Assembly (NCBI RefSeq): GCF_001458195.1
Contig: NZ_CYPU01000043.1
Location: forward strand, 1-42,763
Length of the DNA stretch: 42,763 nt
Direction of reading: 5' to 3'
Source: Ruegeria atlantica
Lineage (GTDB): Bacteria; Pseudomonadota; Alphaproteobacteria; Rhodobacterales; Rhodobacteraceae
Positions 1-8,949 of this stretch are shown one piece after another. Position numbers and translations under genes: made by a program. The notes beneath the pieces are model-generated. The model made no database searches and was not told where the DNA came from. It was given only the letters and a program-made list of their open reading frames with translations. The stretch's first letter is position 1; every line of letters starts with the position of its first letter.

Positions 1-818
1 GGTCTTGTCAGAAGAACTTTGCTTGAGTGGGGCAGGGTGGTTGCGTAGTTTTTGCCCATGACCAATCCTACCTCTTTCAAGTATTTCAAAACCAGCCCTG
101 AGATCATTCGCCTTGCAGTGATGCTGTACATCCGTTTCCCGCTCTCGCTTCGGAATGTCGAAGATCTGCTGCATGAGCGAGGCATCGACGTGAGCCACGA
201 AACTGTCCGATATTGGTGGAACAGGTTTGGCCCGATATTTGCTGCTGAGATAAGGCGGAAGCGTGTTCAGCAGCTGCGCTCGTTCTCCAAATGGCAGTGG
301 CACGTTGACGAGGTTTTCGTGAAGGTAAATGGTAAGCGGCATTATCTTTGGCGGGCTGTGGATCACGAAGGCGAGGTGCTGGAAGCGGTCGTCACCAAAC
401 GCCGAAACAAAGCTGCGGCACTGAAATTCCTCAGGAAATTGATGAAGCGGCACGGCAATGCCGAAAAGATCGTCACCGACCGCTTCGCTTCCTACAAGGC
501 TGCTCTAAGAGAATTGGGTGCTCTCGAAAAACAAAGGACGGGCAGGTGGCTCAACAACCGCGTCGAGAATTCGCACCTGCCGTTTCGAAGACGCGAACGC
601 GCGATGCAGCGTTTCAGGCGCATGCGAAGTTTGCAGAAATTCGCCTCCGTCCATTCCTCTGTCTACAACCACTTCAACCAGGAAAGATCGCTAGCCAGTC
701 GAGGCACCTTCAAGCTGACCCGCGCCGCCGCTCTTAGCGAGTGGCGTCAACTCTGTTCCGGATAGGTTCGCGGTTTCCGCGGCAAACTGAGACTGGTTCG
801 AATTAGTCTGACAGCACC
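1..818 (+). mobile_element. IS6-family insertion sequence, copy 1 (subtype A)
   Basis: This is a complete element of 818 bp. The left end GGTCTTGTCAGA and the right end TCTGACAGCACC form imperfect terminal inverted repeats, and one DDE transposase fills the interior. The length is identical to the three other copies in the window. The left flank lies outside the window, so a target duplication cannot be tested here. The right end is followed at once by a second copy of the terminal 12-mer (821-832). Copy 2 (7422-8239) belongs to the same subtype. Confidence 0.93.
58..765 (+). CDS. IS6-family DDE transposase (copy 1)
   Basis: This is a 235-aa transposase that catalyses replicative cointegrate formation typical of IS6/IS26-like elements. 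The N-terminal part is the helix-turn-helix region (FPLSLRNVEDLLHERGI). The catalytic core shows the first Asp in HVDEVFVKVNG, the second in VTDRFASY and the Glu in NRVENSHLPFRRRER, so the DDE triad is intact. I chose the ATG at 58 because it aligns with the ATG starts of the other three copies; an in-frame TTG six bases upstream is less likely. The protein differs from the copy 2 transposase at under twenty positions (hand comparison) and more strongly from copies 3 and 4. It is likely functional. Confidence 0.95.
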   Translation: MTNPTSFKYFKTSPEIIRLAVMLYIRFPLSLRNVEDLLHERGIDVSHETVRYWWNRFGPIFAAEIRRKRVQQLRSFSKWQWHVDEVFVKVNGKRHYLWRAVDHEGEVLEAVVTKRRNKAAALKFLRKLMKRHGNAEKIVTDRFASYKAALRELGALEKQRTGRWLNNRVENSHLPFRRRERAMQRFRRMRSLQKFASVHSSVYNHFNQERSLASRGTFKLTRAAALSEWRQLCSG

Positions 819-832
819 GGTCTGACAGCACC
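819..832 (+). repeat. duplicated IS6 right-end sequence
   Basis: Directly after the right end of IS copy 1 (807-818) the sequence GGTCTGACAGCACC repeats the terminal 12-mer TCTGACAGCACC. It may be the scar of another IS6 end lost by deletion, or a local tandem duplication. No other part of an element accompanies it. Confidence 0.75.
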
Positions 833-845
833 CCCGGCTTTGTAT

Positions 846-2582
846 TCACCCGTCAAACATCGCGAGAACGGCATCGCGATCGGACAGAACCAGCAGCAAG
901 GCAATATCACCCGGCTCCAGCAGTTCAAGTATCATAGAAGCGGCTTGTGTAGGCGAAGCAGCTCTGAGTACTTGTTCTGTACCATACCCATGTTCCGACG
1001 CTGTCCGTTCGATCAGATCAGAAATTTCTCCTAGTTCGCGACCTCTTAAGTACCCCTCCAGTTCGGTTGCGACGACCACATCAGGTTGGAAGTTCAGCGC
1101 TGTCGCAGTTACGTCCCGGATATCCTGATCCGATCTGTCCCCCGCATGGCTGAGCATGATGAAACGCCGTTTTGCCGGCAAGCTAGACAGCGCATCGCAA
1201 ACGGCGGAAATGGAATGTGGGTTATGTGCGAAATCCACAAAGACCCGTGCTCCATTGTACTCAAACTCGTTGCAACGACCTGGGTTATCTTTGGCGTCTG
1301 GCTTGAACCCGGCCAACCCATCCCGCACTGCCTGAACGGGCAAGTCTAGTGCCAGGGCAAGGCACAAGGCCGCCAGCGCGTTCAGGATATTGTATTTCGC
1401 AGCGCCGCCCATGGTCAGGGGAACATCGGAAACTGCGATCACTACTTGTTCGGCCGCGCCGTCAAAAAAGACGATATCGTCGTGCCGCACATAGGCGCAA
1501 CACTTGCCTGCATCGCGAGCCTGCCGGATCAGGCCATTCTGTGCGTCCAGCGAAAACCACCAGATGTTTGCCGAAGTCTTCTCAGCCTCGGTGCGGACAT
1601 AGGGGTCGTCGGCATTCAGGGCCAGCACACCGCCCTCGGCCAGCGTGCGATGAACGGCAAACTTGGCCTGAGCCAGTTCTGGTACCGTGTTTACACCGTA
1701 TTGCCCCAGATGGTCATTCGCCACGTTTGTGACCGCGGCTGCCGTGGCCGCGCGGGTCGGCAGTCCCCGACGCAGGATGCCGCCACGTGCGACTTCCAAA
1801 CAGGCAACTTCCAGTCGTTTGTCGCGCAGCAACATCCGCCCGCCACCGGGGCCGGAGTAATCGCCACGGTCCAGAATATCGTCACCCACCCGCACAAACT
1901 CGGTTGAGGTCAGCCCGGCGACCTTGCCGGAAGCGCGCGCGATCGCCTCAAGCAACCGGGTTGTGGTAGTTTTGCCGTTGGTTCCAGTGATGAACGCGAC
2001 GGGGATATCGTGTAGGGCAGACCAGTCTACTTCATCAGAGGCTGGCAGCGCATCGACCGGCCAGGTTTGACTGCCCGTCCCATGCCCGATCGACACGTCA
2101 TCATCATCGCAAAGAATATCCACACCACGCGCCTGTGCTGCTGCGATCAGTGCGATCAGCGCGGGGTTGGCTTCTTTCTCCATCACGCCTTTAACATCCG
2201 CAACCATCTGATCGAAATCTCCGGGCTCGGATGCCAGCAGGTCAGCGGCACAGAAATGCCAGGCGGTTTGCGCCGCGAAGATCGAGGAATAGAGTTGATC
2301 CATTGGCGCCGAGATCGCCAAATTGACGCCACCGGTAAAGATGCGATGGGTCAGATCCTGATCCTGCCAGCTAAGCGCATCCAGCACACGACGCGCGTGG
2401 TTCTCCCACAGGGCGGTGACCTGCGTGGCATCAATTTCGGTGAAAAACACGTCCATCACCGCGCCGGGTCGGTCCCAAAGCAGACCCGGTCCGGTCAGAC
2501 GTCGGGCGTCACCCACCTGAATATGGTCGACGGTCGCGCTTTCGATTGTCAGCGCGGTCTCAAACTCTTCAATCCGGTCCAT
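846..2582 (-). CDS. Mur ligase-family protein, cyanophycin-synthetase-like (no ATP-grasp)
   Basis: This 578-aa protein has a Mur-ligase core resembling the C-terminal half of CphA. Its P-loop GTNGKTTT lies near residues 200-207, followed by the VARGGILRRGL and NDHLGQYG segments seen in CphA and a C-terminal ligase domain (VFVDFAHNP, LSHAGDRSD). The roughly 190 N-terminal residues are not a recognisable ATP-grasp domain, so it cannot do both half-reactions of cyanophycin synthesis. It probably adds one residue type or assists CphA. The ATG at 2582 is preferred because GGAGG precedes it at good spacing; it begins 14 bp after the cphA stop, so the two are co-transcribed. The gene ends 27 bp before the IS-end duplicate and appears complete. 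Confidence 0.8.
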   Translation of the reverse strand: MDRIEEFETALTIESATVDHIQVGDARRLTGPGLLWDRPGAVMDVFFTEIDATQVTALWENHARRVLDALSWQDQDLTHRIFTGGVNLAISAPMDQLYSSIFAAQTAWHFCAADLLASEPGDFDQMVADVKGVMEKEANPALIALIAAAQARGVDILCDDDDVSIGHGTGSQTWPVDALPASDEVDWSALHDIPVAFITGTNGKTTTTRLLEAIARASGKVAGLTSTEFVRVGDDILDRGDYSGPGGGRMLLRDKRLEVACLEVARGGILRRGLPTRAATAAAVTNVANDHLGQYGVNTVPELAQAKFAVHRTLAEGGVLALNADDPYVRTEAEKTSANIWWFSLDAQNGLIRQARDAGKCCAYVRHDDIVFFDGAAEQVVIAVSDVPLTMGGAAKYNILNALAALCLALALDLPVQAVRDGLAGFKPDAKDNPGRCNEFEYNGARVFVDFAHNPHSISAVCDALSSLPAKRRFIMLSHAGDRSDQDIRDVTATALNFQPDVVVATELEGYLRGRELGEISDLIERTASEHGYGTEQVLRAASPTQAASMILELLEPGDIALLLVLSDRDAVLAMFDG

Positions 2583-2596
2583 TCCGGTGCCTCCGC

Positions 2597-5392
2597 TCAA
2601 TCTGCGTCTTCGCTGATTTCACGGGCAAGACGAACGCCACGCTCATCCCGGATCAGGTTCTGGTCGCCTTCGAACATGTCTTCGAATGCGGGTTCGGCGG
2701 GGCTTGCCACCGGCGCGGCCTCGGGTGCTTCACCATCAGAGTTGAAATAGATGATCTGTTTCCAGCAACGCGTCGTGTCGTCACCAAAGATCACCAGCAG
2801 ATCGCCCTGTGCAGCCTGCTCCAACGCGGCACTCACCGCTTCAACCTCGTCGGGGATGATCGTGATGGCTGCATCGTCGACGCCGTTGTCGATCAATGAC
2901 TGACGCATCATCTGCGGCACCTCGTCATGCCCACGCCCGCGACGGCGGTCATCTGCCTTGCAGATGAAATGATCAAAATGTCCAGCCAGCGCGGCGGCGC
3001 CATCTACAATGTCCTCATCGCGCCGGTCTCCGGGCATCGCAACAACGCACAGCCTGCGGCCCTTGACCTCCAACTGATCGGCCAGCGCCGCCATCGCCTT
3101 CAGTGCGGCTGGATTGTGGCCATAGTCCAGGATCACCTTGAAGGAATGTTCATCATAGACATTCATTCGCCCGGGTGCCTGGAAATAGCTGGTGTCGAAG
3201 GTGCGCAGACCGTGACGGATATTGTCCAGGTCTACTCCGAAACTATAGGCCATCGCGGCGGCGAACATGGCATTCTGGACGTTGAAAATCGCTTTGCCTT
3301 CCAACGTCGCCGGGATCAGATGTGACCACAGAACCGGGATATGAAGCCCGTTGTCATAGATGGTCAGCATGTCACCATTCATGCCCTTTTCCAGCACGAT
3401 GGCCTTGCCGCCGGCCTTGATATGTTCCTTGACCAGACTGTGCCCGGGATTGGTAGTGACATAGAATATCTGATCGGCTCCGGCGTAGTCGGCCATTTTC
3501 AGACAATTGATGTCATCGGCATTCAGCACCGCCGTATCTGTGGCGCTTTCAACCACCACGCGCTTGACGACGGCCAGTTCCTCGACCGTGTTTATGCCAC
3601 CAAGACCCAGATGATCTGCCGAGACATTCAGACACGCCGCCACGTTTGAGCGTTGATAGCCCAGACCTGACCGCACAAGCCCGCCACGCGCGGTTTCCAT
3701 CACCGCGAAATCGACCGCCGGATCGCGCAGGACGATCTGCGCGGATTTGGGCCCTGTCATGTCGCCCTTGACGCTCAGCTTACCGTCGACATAGACGCCG
3801 TCTGTCGAGGTCATGCCAACCGTGTTGCCGCTGGTCTTCATGATGTGACCCAGCATCCGTGACGTCGTAGTCTTGCCGTTGGTACCCGTGATCGCCGCAA
3901 TCGGGATGCGGGTTTCCTCATTGGCGGGGAACAGCATATCAATCACTCTGCCCGCCACGTCGCGCGGCTGACCTTCGGACGGAGCCACGTGCATTCGGAA
4001 GCCGGGGGCTGCGTTCACCTCGACGATAGCGCCACCGATATCCTTGTAGGATTTGGTGATGTCGTCGATCAGGAAGTCCACACCCCCCACATCCAGCCCA
4101 ACCGCCATGATGGCGCGTTCGGCCATGTCACGATTGTCAGGATGTACGACATCCGTCAGGTCAATGGCTGTACCGCCCGTCGACAGATTTGCCGTCGATC
4201 GGAGATAGAAAATCTCACCATCCGGTAACACGGTCTCTTCTGTCACGCCCGCATTCTCCATCAGGCGTTTGGCCTGATTGTCGATTTCAAGCATGGTCAG
4301 CACTTTTTCATGCCCGATGCCACGGCGCGGGTCCTGGTTCACGATGTCAACCAGTTCGGCAATCGTGTGCGTGCCGTCGCCAACGACATGTCCAGGGACA
4401 CGTTTGGCCACTGCAACCAGCTTGTTGTTCACAACCAGCATTCGGTGATCGAAACCGGTGATGAAGCTTTCCACCAAAATGGCCCTGCTGCGGGAGTGTT
4501 CCTTGGCTTCGGCAAAACCGGCCTCGACCTCTGATTCCGATTTCAGATTGATCGAAACGCCGCGTCCGTGATTGGCGTCGAGCGGCTTGACGACAACAGG
4601 AAACCCAATACGCCCCGCCGCTTTCGCTGCCTCGCGGGCCGAGTAAACCATGCGCTGCTGCGGTACCGGCAGGCCCAGATCGTTCAACAGGTTGTGGGTA
4701 TCTTCCTTGTCGCAGGAAATCTCGACCGAGATATGCTTGGTCTCAGAGGTAATGGTTGCCTGAATGCGTTTCTGATACTTCCCATGCCCGAACTGCACCA
4801 GCGAGCCTGAGTTCAGCCTGATCCAGGGGATGTCACGCTCTTGTGCGGCCTTGACCAACGAGCCGGTTGAGGGACCAAATTCCTTGCGCTGCGCCCGCAG
4901 CACAAAGCTGCGCAGTTCGTCGTCCCAGTTAAAATCCGGGTCGAAATCATAATCCACCTGATCCTTCAGGGATTTCGGCAGCAGATGCATCAGCAACCGC
5001 ATCGCCAGCTTACCCGCGGCCAGACCGACGTCGCGCTGCCGGTATTCATAAACCATGTTATACTGGCCAGGTTCACCCGTGCTGCGGGTCCTGCCAAAAG
5101 TCACATCCGTGCCGGCTACGTTCTGTACTTCGATAGCGCAATGTTCCAGTACGTGACCCAGCCAGGTGCCTTCATCTTCGCGCAGGCGTCTGATGAAACC
5201 GCCGGGTTCGCGATAGGAACACCCATGTTCAACCAGACCGGGAAGTGCCGCGATCAATGCGTCAATATAATCGGAACCAATTTTTGCAGAAGGCCATTCT
5301 TCAAGAATACCCAAGTCGATAACGTGGCGAATAACCGGAAAACTTGCCCACACATTCGGGCCGACAAAAACGTTGGTCGAAGTAATTTTCAT
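2597..5392 (-). CDS. cphA: cyanophycin synthetase
   Basis: This 931-aa enzyme polymerises L-Asp and L-Arg into cyanophycin with two ATP per dipeptide, in the cytoplasm. Residues 1-160 form the CphA N-terminal domain. An ATP-grasp module follows at about 220-490, with FPVVVKPLDANHGRG and the metal-binding VEVNAAPGFRMH. A Mur-ligase module begins at the P-loop GTNGKTTT (503-510). The CphA signature RSTANLSTGGTAIDLTD is at about 398-414. The length is slightly above the usual 870-900 aa because of a C-terminal tail. It lies 26 bp after cphB and 14 bp before the second Mur-ligase gene, consistent with an operon. No domain is missing, so it should be active. Confidence 0.95.
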   Translation of the reverse strand: MKITSTNVFVGPNVWASFPVIRHVIDLGILEEWPSAKIGSDYIDALIAALPGLVEHGCSYREPGGFIRRLREDEGTWLGHVLEHCAIEVQNVAGTDVTFGRTRSTGEPGQYNMVYEYRQRDVGLAAGKLAMRLLMHLLPKSLKDQVDYDFDPDFNWDDELRSFVLRAQRKEFGPSTGSLVKAAQERDIPWIRLNSGSLVQFGHGKYQKRIQATITSETKHISVEISCDKEDTHNLLNDLGLPVPQQRMVYSAREAAKAAGRIGFPVVVKPLDANHGRGVSINLKSESEVEAGFAEAKEHSRSRAILVESFITGFDHRMLVVNNKLVAVAKRVPGHVVGDGTHTIAELVDIVNQDPRRGIGHEKVLTMLEIDNQAKRLMENAGVTEETVLPDGEIFYLRSTANLSTGGTAIDLTDVVHPDNRDMAERAIMAVGLDVGGVDFLIDDITKSYKDIGGAIVEVNAAPGFRMHVAPSEGQPRDVAGRVIDMLFPANEETRIPIAAITGTNGKTTTSRMLGHIMKTSGNTVGMTSTDGVYVDGKLSVKGDMTGPKSAQIVLRDPAVDFAVMETARGGLVRSGLGYQRSNVAACLNVSADHLGLGGINTVEELAVVKRVVVESATDTAVLNADDINCLKMADYAGADQIFYVTTNPGHSLVKEHIKAGGKAIVLEKGMNGDMLTIYDNGLHIPVLWSHLIPATLEGKAIFNVQNAMFAAAMAYSFGVDLDNIRHGLRTFDTSYFQAPGRMNVYDEHSFKVILDYGHNPAALKAMAALADQLEVKGRRLCVVAMPGDRRDEDIVDGAAALAGHFDHFICKADDRRRGRGHDEVPQMMRQSLIDNGVDDAAITIIPDEVEAVSAALEQAAQGDLLVIFGDDTTRCWKQIIYFNSDGEAPEAAPVASPAEPAFEDMFEGDQNLIRDERGVRLAREISEDAD

Positions 5393-5418
5393 GAAGGTCC
5401 CCGTTGGTTATCTTTTTG

Positions 5419-6303
5419 TTATCCCCCGCTGGCGACGTCATCCCCAGACAGGTCCGGTAGTGTGCAGAACGCCATATGCTCATCCGGCGGGAATGCCTGG
5501 CGAGCCGTCAGATCATAACGGCACCCTTCGCCCAGAACGTCAAGCCGAAGACCCAGAAGGCTCAGCGCCTCGCCGCGGCGGGCATCCCACATTGACGAAT
5601 GGGTCAGATGACTGGCATCCACCACGCTCACGGTTCCGCTGCCCACGACCTCAAGAACGTTATCTGGCCCAATGAACGCCGCCGTGTCTTCGTCAATTCC
5701 CAGTCCGATCAGAAAAGGGTTGAAAGATGAGGCCGTTAGCAAGCGCCCCAAGCGGTTACGCTGTGTAAAATGCTGGTCAATAATGACCGCGTTGGTCAAC
5801 CCCATGCCCGGGGCCAGAGTGATGTTGCCTTCCGCCGGCGCGGAATTGCTGCTTCCGCCTGCAACCATGTGCTCGGACATGATCGAGGCCCCGGCAGAGG
5901 TTCCCGCAACCGGTACCCCCGCCGCATTCCGACGCCGGATTTTCTGAGCGACAAGCGTACCACCCAGAATCGCCGACAAGCGAAGCTGGTTCCCGCCAGT
6001 CATGAATATCCCGGTGGCGCGATCCAGCATCTCGGCATATTCGGGATTGTCGCAATCGGCTCGGCGCGAGATCGGCAGAAACTCGACTTGACCGGCCCCG
6101 AGTTCGGAGAAAATACGGTGATAATCCGGCCCGGTTTCCTCCAACATCGAGGCCGTCGGGATTACGACGATATCGGCATCCGCACCGCCGGACAGTTCCA
6201 CGAATTTGCGGTGAATCTGCATTTCCTTGACACGGTCTTCGCCGCCGCCAATCGGAATGATGAACCCACGCGGGGTCTCTGCATCAATGGGTGCAGGGCA
6301 CAT
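5419..6303 (-). CDS. cphB: cyanophycinase (peptidase family S51)
   Basis: This 294-aa cytoplasmic exo-peptidase releases beta-Asp-Arg dipeptides from cyanophycin. The glycine-rich start GFIIPIGGGEDR and the nucleophile elbow VAGTSAGAS, with Ser136, are the family S51 hallmarks. IFMTGGNQLRL and IIDQHFTQRNRLGRL also match the family. GGAAGG lies about 11 bp before the ATG. The gene sits between the truncated iadA (55 bp upstream) and cphA (26 bp downstream), so mobilisation and synthesis genes share one transcript. The length is normal. Confidence 0.93.
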   Translation of the reverse strand: MCPAPIDAETPRGFIIPIGGGEDRVKEMQIHRKFVELSGGADADIVVIPTASMLEETGPDYHRIFSELGAGQVEFLPISRRADCDNPEYAEMLDRATGIFMTGGNQLRLSAILGGTLVAQKIRRRNAAGVPVAGTSAGASIMSEHMVAGGSSNSAPAEGNITLAPGMGLTNAVIIDQHFTQRNRLGRLLTASSFNPFLIGLGIDEDTAAFIGPDNVLEVVGSGTVSVVDASHLTHSSMWDARRGEALSLLGLRLDVLGEGCRYDLTARQAFPPDEHMAFCTLPDLSGDDVASGG

Positions 6304-6358
6304 ATCTTAAATACCTTCCGGTGTTATAGCGGGCAGCCACCGGGGACCGCGCGGACGC

Positions 6359-7421
6359 TCAAACCTTTTCATACATGCCGCGCCGGACTATCTGGCCATC
6401 GCGGACATGCCATTCCCCCCGGGCCATCACATGCCGCACACCCGTGTTTTCGTCAAGAACCACCAAATCAGCGTCCATGCCCACCTTTAAGCGACCTTTC
6501 TGATTTAACTTCAGCAGATCGGCGACATTCGAGGTCAACGGAGCCAGCGCCTCGGACAGGGGTACTCCGCTATCGGTAAGGTCGCGCAGCGTTTCGGGCA
6601 GAGTGTCCGATAATCCCACACCGAACCGTGTCAAATTGCCTTCTCGGTCAAAGGCCGGCAGGCAACCGCCACCGTCAGAGCTGATCGTAAACCGGTCCGC
6701 GCGACCACCCAAATCGCGAAATTGGACATAGGCCTCGGCGGCCGAAATGCCGGGCTCGATATGTTCACAGGGGAATGCGGTCGCGTCGATGTAACATCCG
6801 TGCCGCGCCAGTGCGACGGCCTGTTCAAAGAGCGGTTTGTTGCGATTGATATGGGTTGGATTGAAGACGCGCGCGGGGATCTCACAGGTCGCGATAGCCT
6901 GTTCCAACATCGAGAGACCCCGCTCGCCGTCTCCCATATGGCAATGCACAATGCCGGCTTTCCCAGTCATTAGGCCAGCAACATGCGCCTCGCTTGCGAT
7001 CCGCAGAAACTCGTCCAAAGTGGGTTGGCTCGACCGGTGATCACTGATCGCCAGTTCACCAACGCCGATAACCGGATCAAGGAAAACGATATCACTACGG
7101 GCTGAACTGGTGAGCGTGGCCAGAGGGATGTGATAGCCACCGGTGTGACACCAGGCTGAAAGCCCCTCGGCCCGCAGCCCATAGGCCTGTTGTACCAGCG
7201 TCTGCGTGTTGCGGGTCAGATCGTCGGTGCCCAACACCCCAACGACCGAGGTGACACCTGCACGGGTGAAAGACGACAGAACCATCGGCGGCACCCGACT
7301 GGCTGGTCCGGTTTCACCACCACCACCGTTGATATGCGCATGCCCATCAATAAAACCCGGAACAACCGCTGCACCGTCGACGTCAATGATCTCGGCCTGA
7401 AGTTGATCGGGCAATTCGGGC
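6359..7421 (-). pseudogene. iadA: isoaspartyl dipeptidase, 5' end removed by IS6
   Basis: IadA hydrolyses beta-Asp-Arg produced by cyanophycinase to free Asp and Arg. The remaining ~350 residues include the amidohydrolase metal motif GFIDGHAHINGG, the GELAISDHRSS segment, IVHCHMGDGERG, NPTHINRNKPLF and the catalytic-Asp region ISSDGGG. About 35-40 N-terminal residues are missing: homology stops at the IS copy 2 left end (7421/7422). Reading runs on in frame into the IS, where antisense ATGs (for example at 7481) could supply a foreign start, so a chimeric product is possible. The E. coli enzyme has a carboxylated Lys in the segment where GEL occurs here; I am only moderately sure of that alignment. 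Confidence 0.85.
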
Positions 7422-8239
7422 GGTCTTGTCAGAAGAACTTTGCTTGAGCGGTGCAGGGCGGTTGCGTAGATTTTGCACATGACCAAACCTACCTCTTTCA
7501 AATACTTTAAGACCAGTCCCGAGATCATCCGCCTCGCTGTGATGTTGTACATCCGTTTCCCGCTCTCGCTTCGGAATGTAGAAGATCTGCTTCATGAGCG
7601 AGGCATCGATGTGAGCCACGAAACTGTCCGATACTGGTGGAACAGGTTCGGCCCGATGTTTGCATCAGAGATCCGAAGAAAACGGGTTCAGCAACTCCAA
7701 GCCTTTTCAAGGTGGAAGTGGCACCTTGACGAGGTTTTCGTGAAAGTGAACGGCAAACGCCACTATCTCTGGCGTGCCGTCGATCACGAAGGTGAAGTGC
7801 TTGAGGCCGTTGTCACCAAACGCCGAAACAAAGCTGCAGCACTGAAATTCCTCAAGAAATTGATGAAGCGCCACGGTAAAGCGGAAACCGTCGTCACGGA
7901 TCGCTTTGCCTCATACAGAGCCGCGCTCAGAGAACTGGGCGCGCTTGAAAAACAACAGACGGGCAGGTGGCTCAACAACCGCGTCGAGAATTCGCACCTG
8001 CCGTTTCGACGACGCGAACGCGCGATGCAGCGTTTCAGGCGCATGCGAAGTTTACAGAAATTCGCCTCCGTCCATTCCACCGTCTACAATCACTTCAATC
8101 AGGAACGATCGCTCACCAGCCGAGACACCTTCAAGCTGACCCGCGCCGCCGCTCTTAGCGAGTGGCGTCAACTTTGTTCCGGATAGGTTCGCGGTTTCCG
8201 TGGCAAACTGAGACTGGTTCGAATTCGTCTGACAGCACC
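7422..8239 (+). mobile_element. IS6-family insertion sequence, copy 2 (subtype A)
   Basis: This complete 818-bp element has the left end GGTCTTGTCAGA and the right end TCTGACAGCACC. The 8-bp flanks (ATTCGGGC left, TTCTCGAC right) do not match, so no target duplication remains. The left flank is inside iadA and the right flank inside a phage terminase gene, which means the element marks a rearrangement joint rather than a simple insertion. Confidence 0.95.
7479..8186 (+). CDS. IS6-family DDE transposase (copy 2)
   Basis: This 235-aa transposase has an intact DDE triad: Asp in HLDEVFVKVNG, Asp in VTDRFASY, and Glu in NRVENSHLPFRRRER. The ATG at 7479 corresponds to that of the other copies. Compared with copy 1 it differs mainly around residues 70-90 and 130-160, and many third codon positions differ too. 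The two copies are therefore not products of a very recent duplication. Confidence 0.95.
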   Translation: MTKPTSFKYFKTSPEIIRLAVMLYIRFPLSLRNVEDLLHERGIDVSHETVRYWWNRFGPMFASEIRRKRVQQLQAFSRWKWHLDEVFVKVNGKRHYLWRAVDHEGEVLEAVVTKRRNKAAALKFLKKLMKRHGKAETVVTDRFASYRAALRELGALEKQQTGRWLNNRVENSHLPFRRRERAMQRFRRMRSLQKFASVHSTVYNHFNQERSLTSRDTFKLTRAAALSEWRQLCSG

Positions 8240-8679
8240 TTCTCGACGTCTGGCGCGGGCAGGTGGACTACCCAGACCTGAAAGCCAAGGCACTGCAGCT
8301 TGTCCGCGATTGGGATCCGGATCGAGTTCTGATCGAGGATGCCGCTTCTGGCAAACCGCTTCTGGACGAATTGTTTCGTGATGACCGCCGGCGCTATGAC
8401 CGCATTAGACCTGACAAGGACAAGGAAACCCGGTTCCAGTCCGCGTGCGGTCCTGTCGAAGAGGGCAAGGTGTACCTGCCTGCAGACGCGCCCTGGCTGG
8501 CGACGTTCAAACGCGAATTGCAGTCCTTTCCACGCGGTCGCAATGACGATCAGGTCGACAGCTTTGCCCACTTTGTGAACTGGTCCAAGGGACTGGGATT
8601 CTACCGGGCATTGGGTCGCGATCACCAGATCAACATCGAACGTCGGGAGCGTAATCGAGAGAGGGTCAGGCGACGGTAG
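8240..8679 (+). pseudogene. phage terminase large subunit, C-terminal fragment
   Basis: About 146 codons are left of a TerL protein. The reading frame is open from the IS junction and begins with LDVWRGQVDYPDLK, the start of the RNase-H-like nuclease domain. The acidic positions IEDAASGKPLLDE and NDDQVDSFAHFV, expected to bind the catalytic metals, are present. The N-terminal ATPase motor is absent, removed by IS copy 2. No neighbouring phage genes (portal, capsid) follow, so this is a prophage scrap and not a working packaging gene. Confidence 0.85.
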
Positions 8680-8798
8680 AACCTCAGAATCAAGCTTGAA
8701 AACTCGTCGAATAGTGCCGGGAAGGCTGATGTCGGACCAATCCTGCATGCGGCCCCAATGACCGCTTGCATCCGCAAAACAGTCCCTTGACTAAAGCT

Positions 8799-8832
8799 GT
8801 CGGATGACTGCTTCGAGCCCAAAGTGGACGTC
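8799..8832 (+). repeat. dispersed GATGACYGC/GAGCCC repeat, copy a
   Basis: This intergenic copy has the core GTCGGATGACTGC, then GAGCCCAAAG and GGACGTC. The same arrangement recurs near 13491, 15091, 15991, 36249 and 36391, always outside genes. Nothing else is seen in the stretch 8680-8949 upstream of the TPR protein gene. Confidence 0.7.
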
Positions 8833-8949
8833 AGGTTGTTTGTAACGGTTTTTTCGCAGCGCATCATTTATTTGAATCCGAAGAGACCACTCTCAGCGGT
8901 GACCGTCACATCCCCAAGATGATGTCTCCTTTGCCGCAATATCCAGGTT

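Noticed and set aside
7384..8247. Simple insertion of IS copy 2 with an 8-bp target duplication
   Set aside because: The flanking octamers ATTCGGGC and TTCTCGAC differ and the two sides belong to unrelated genes.
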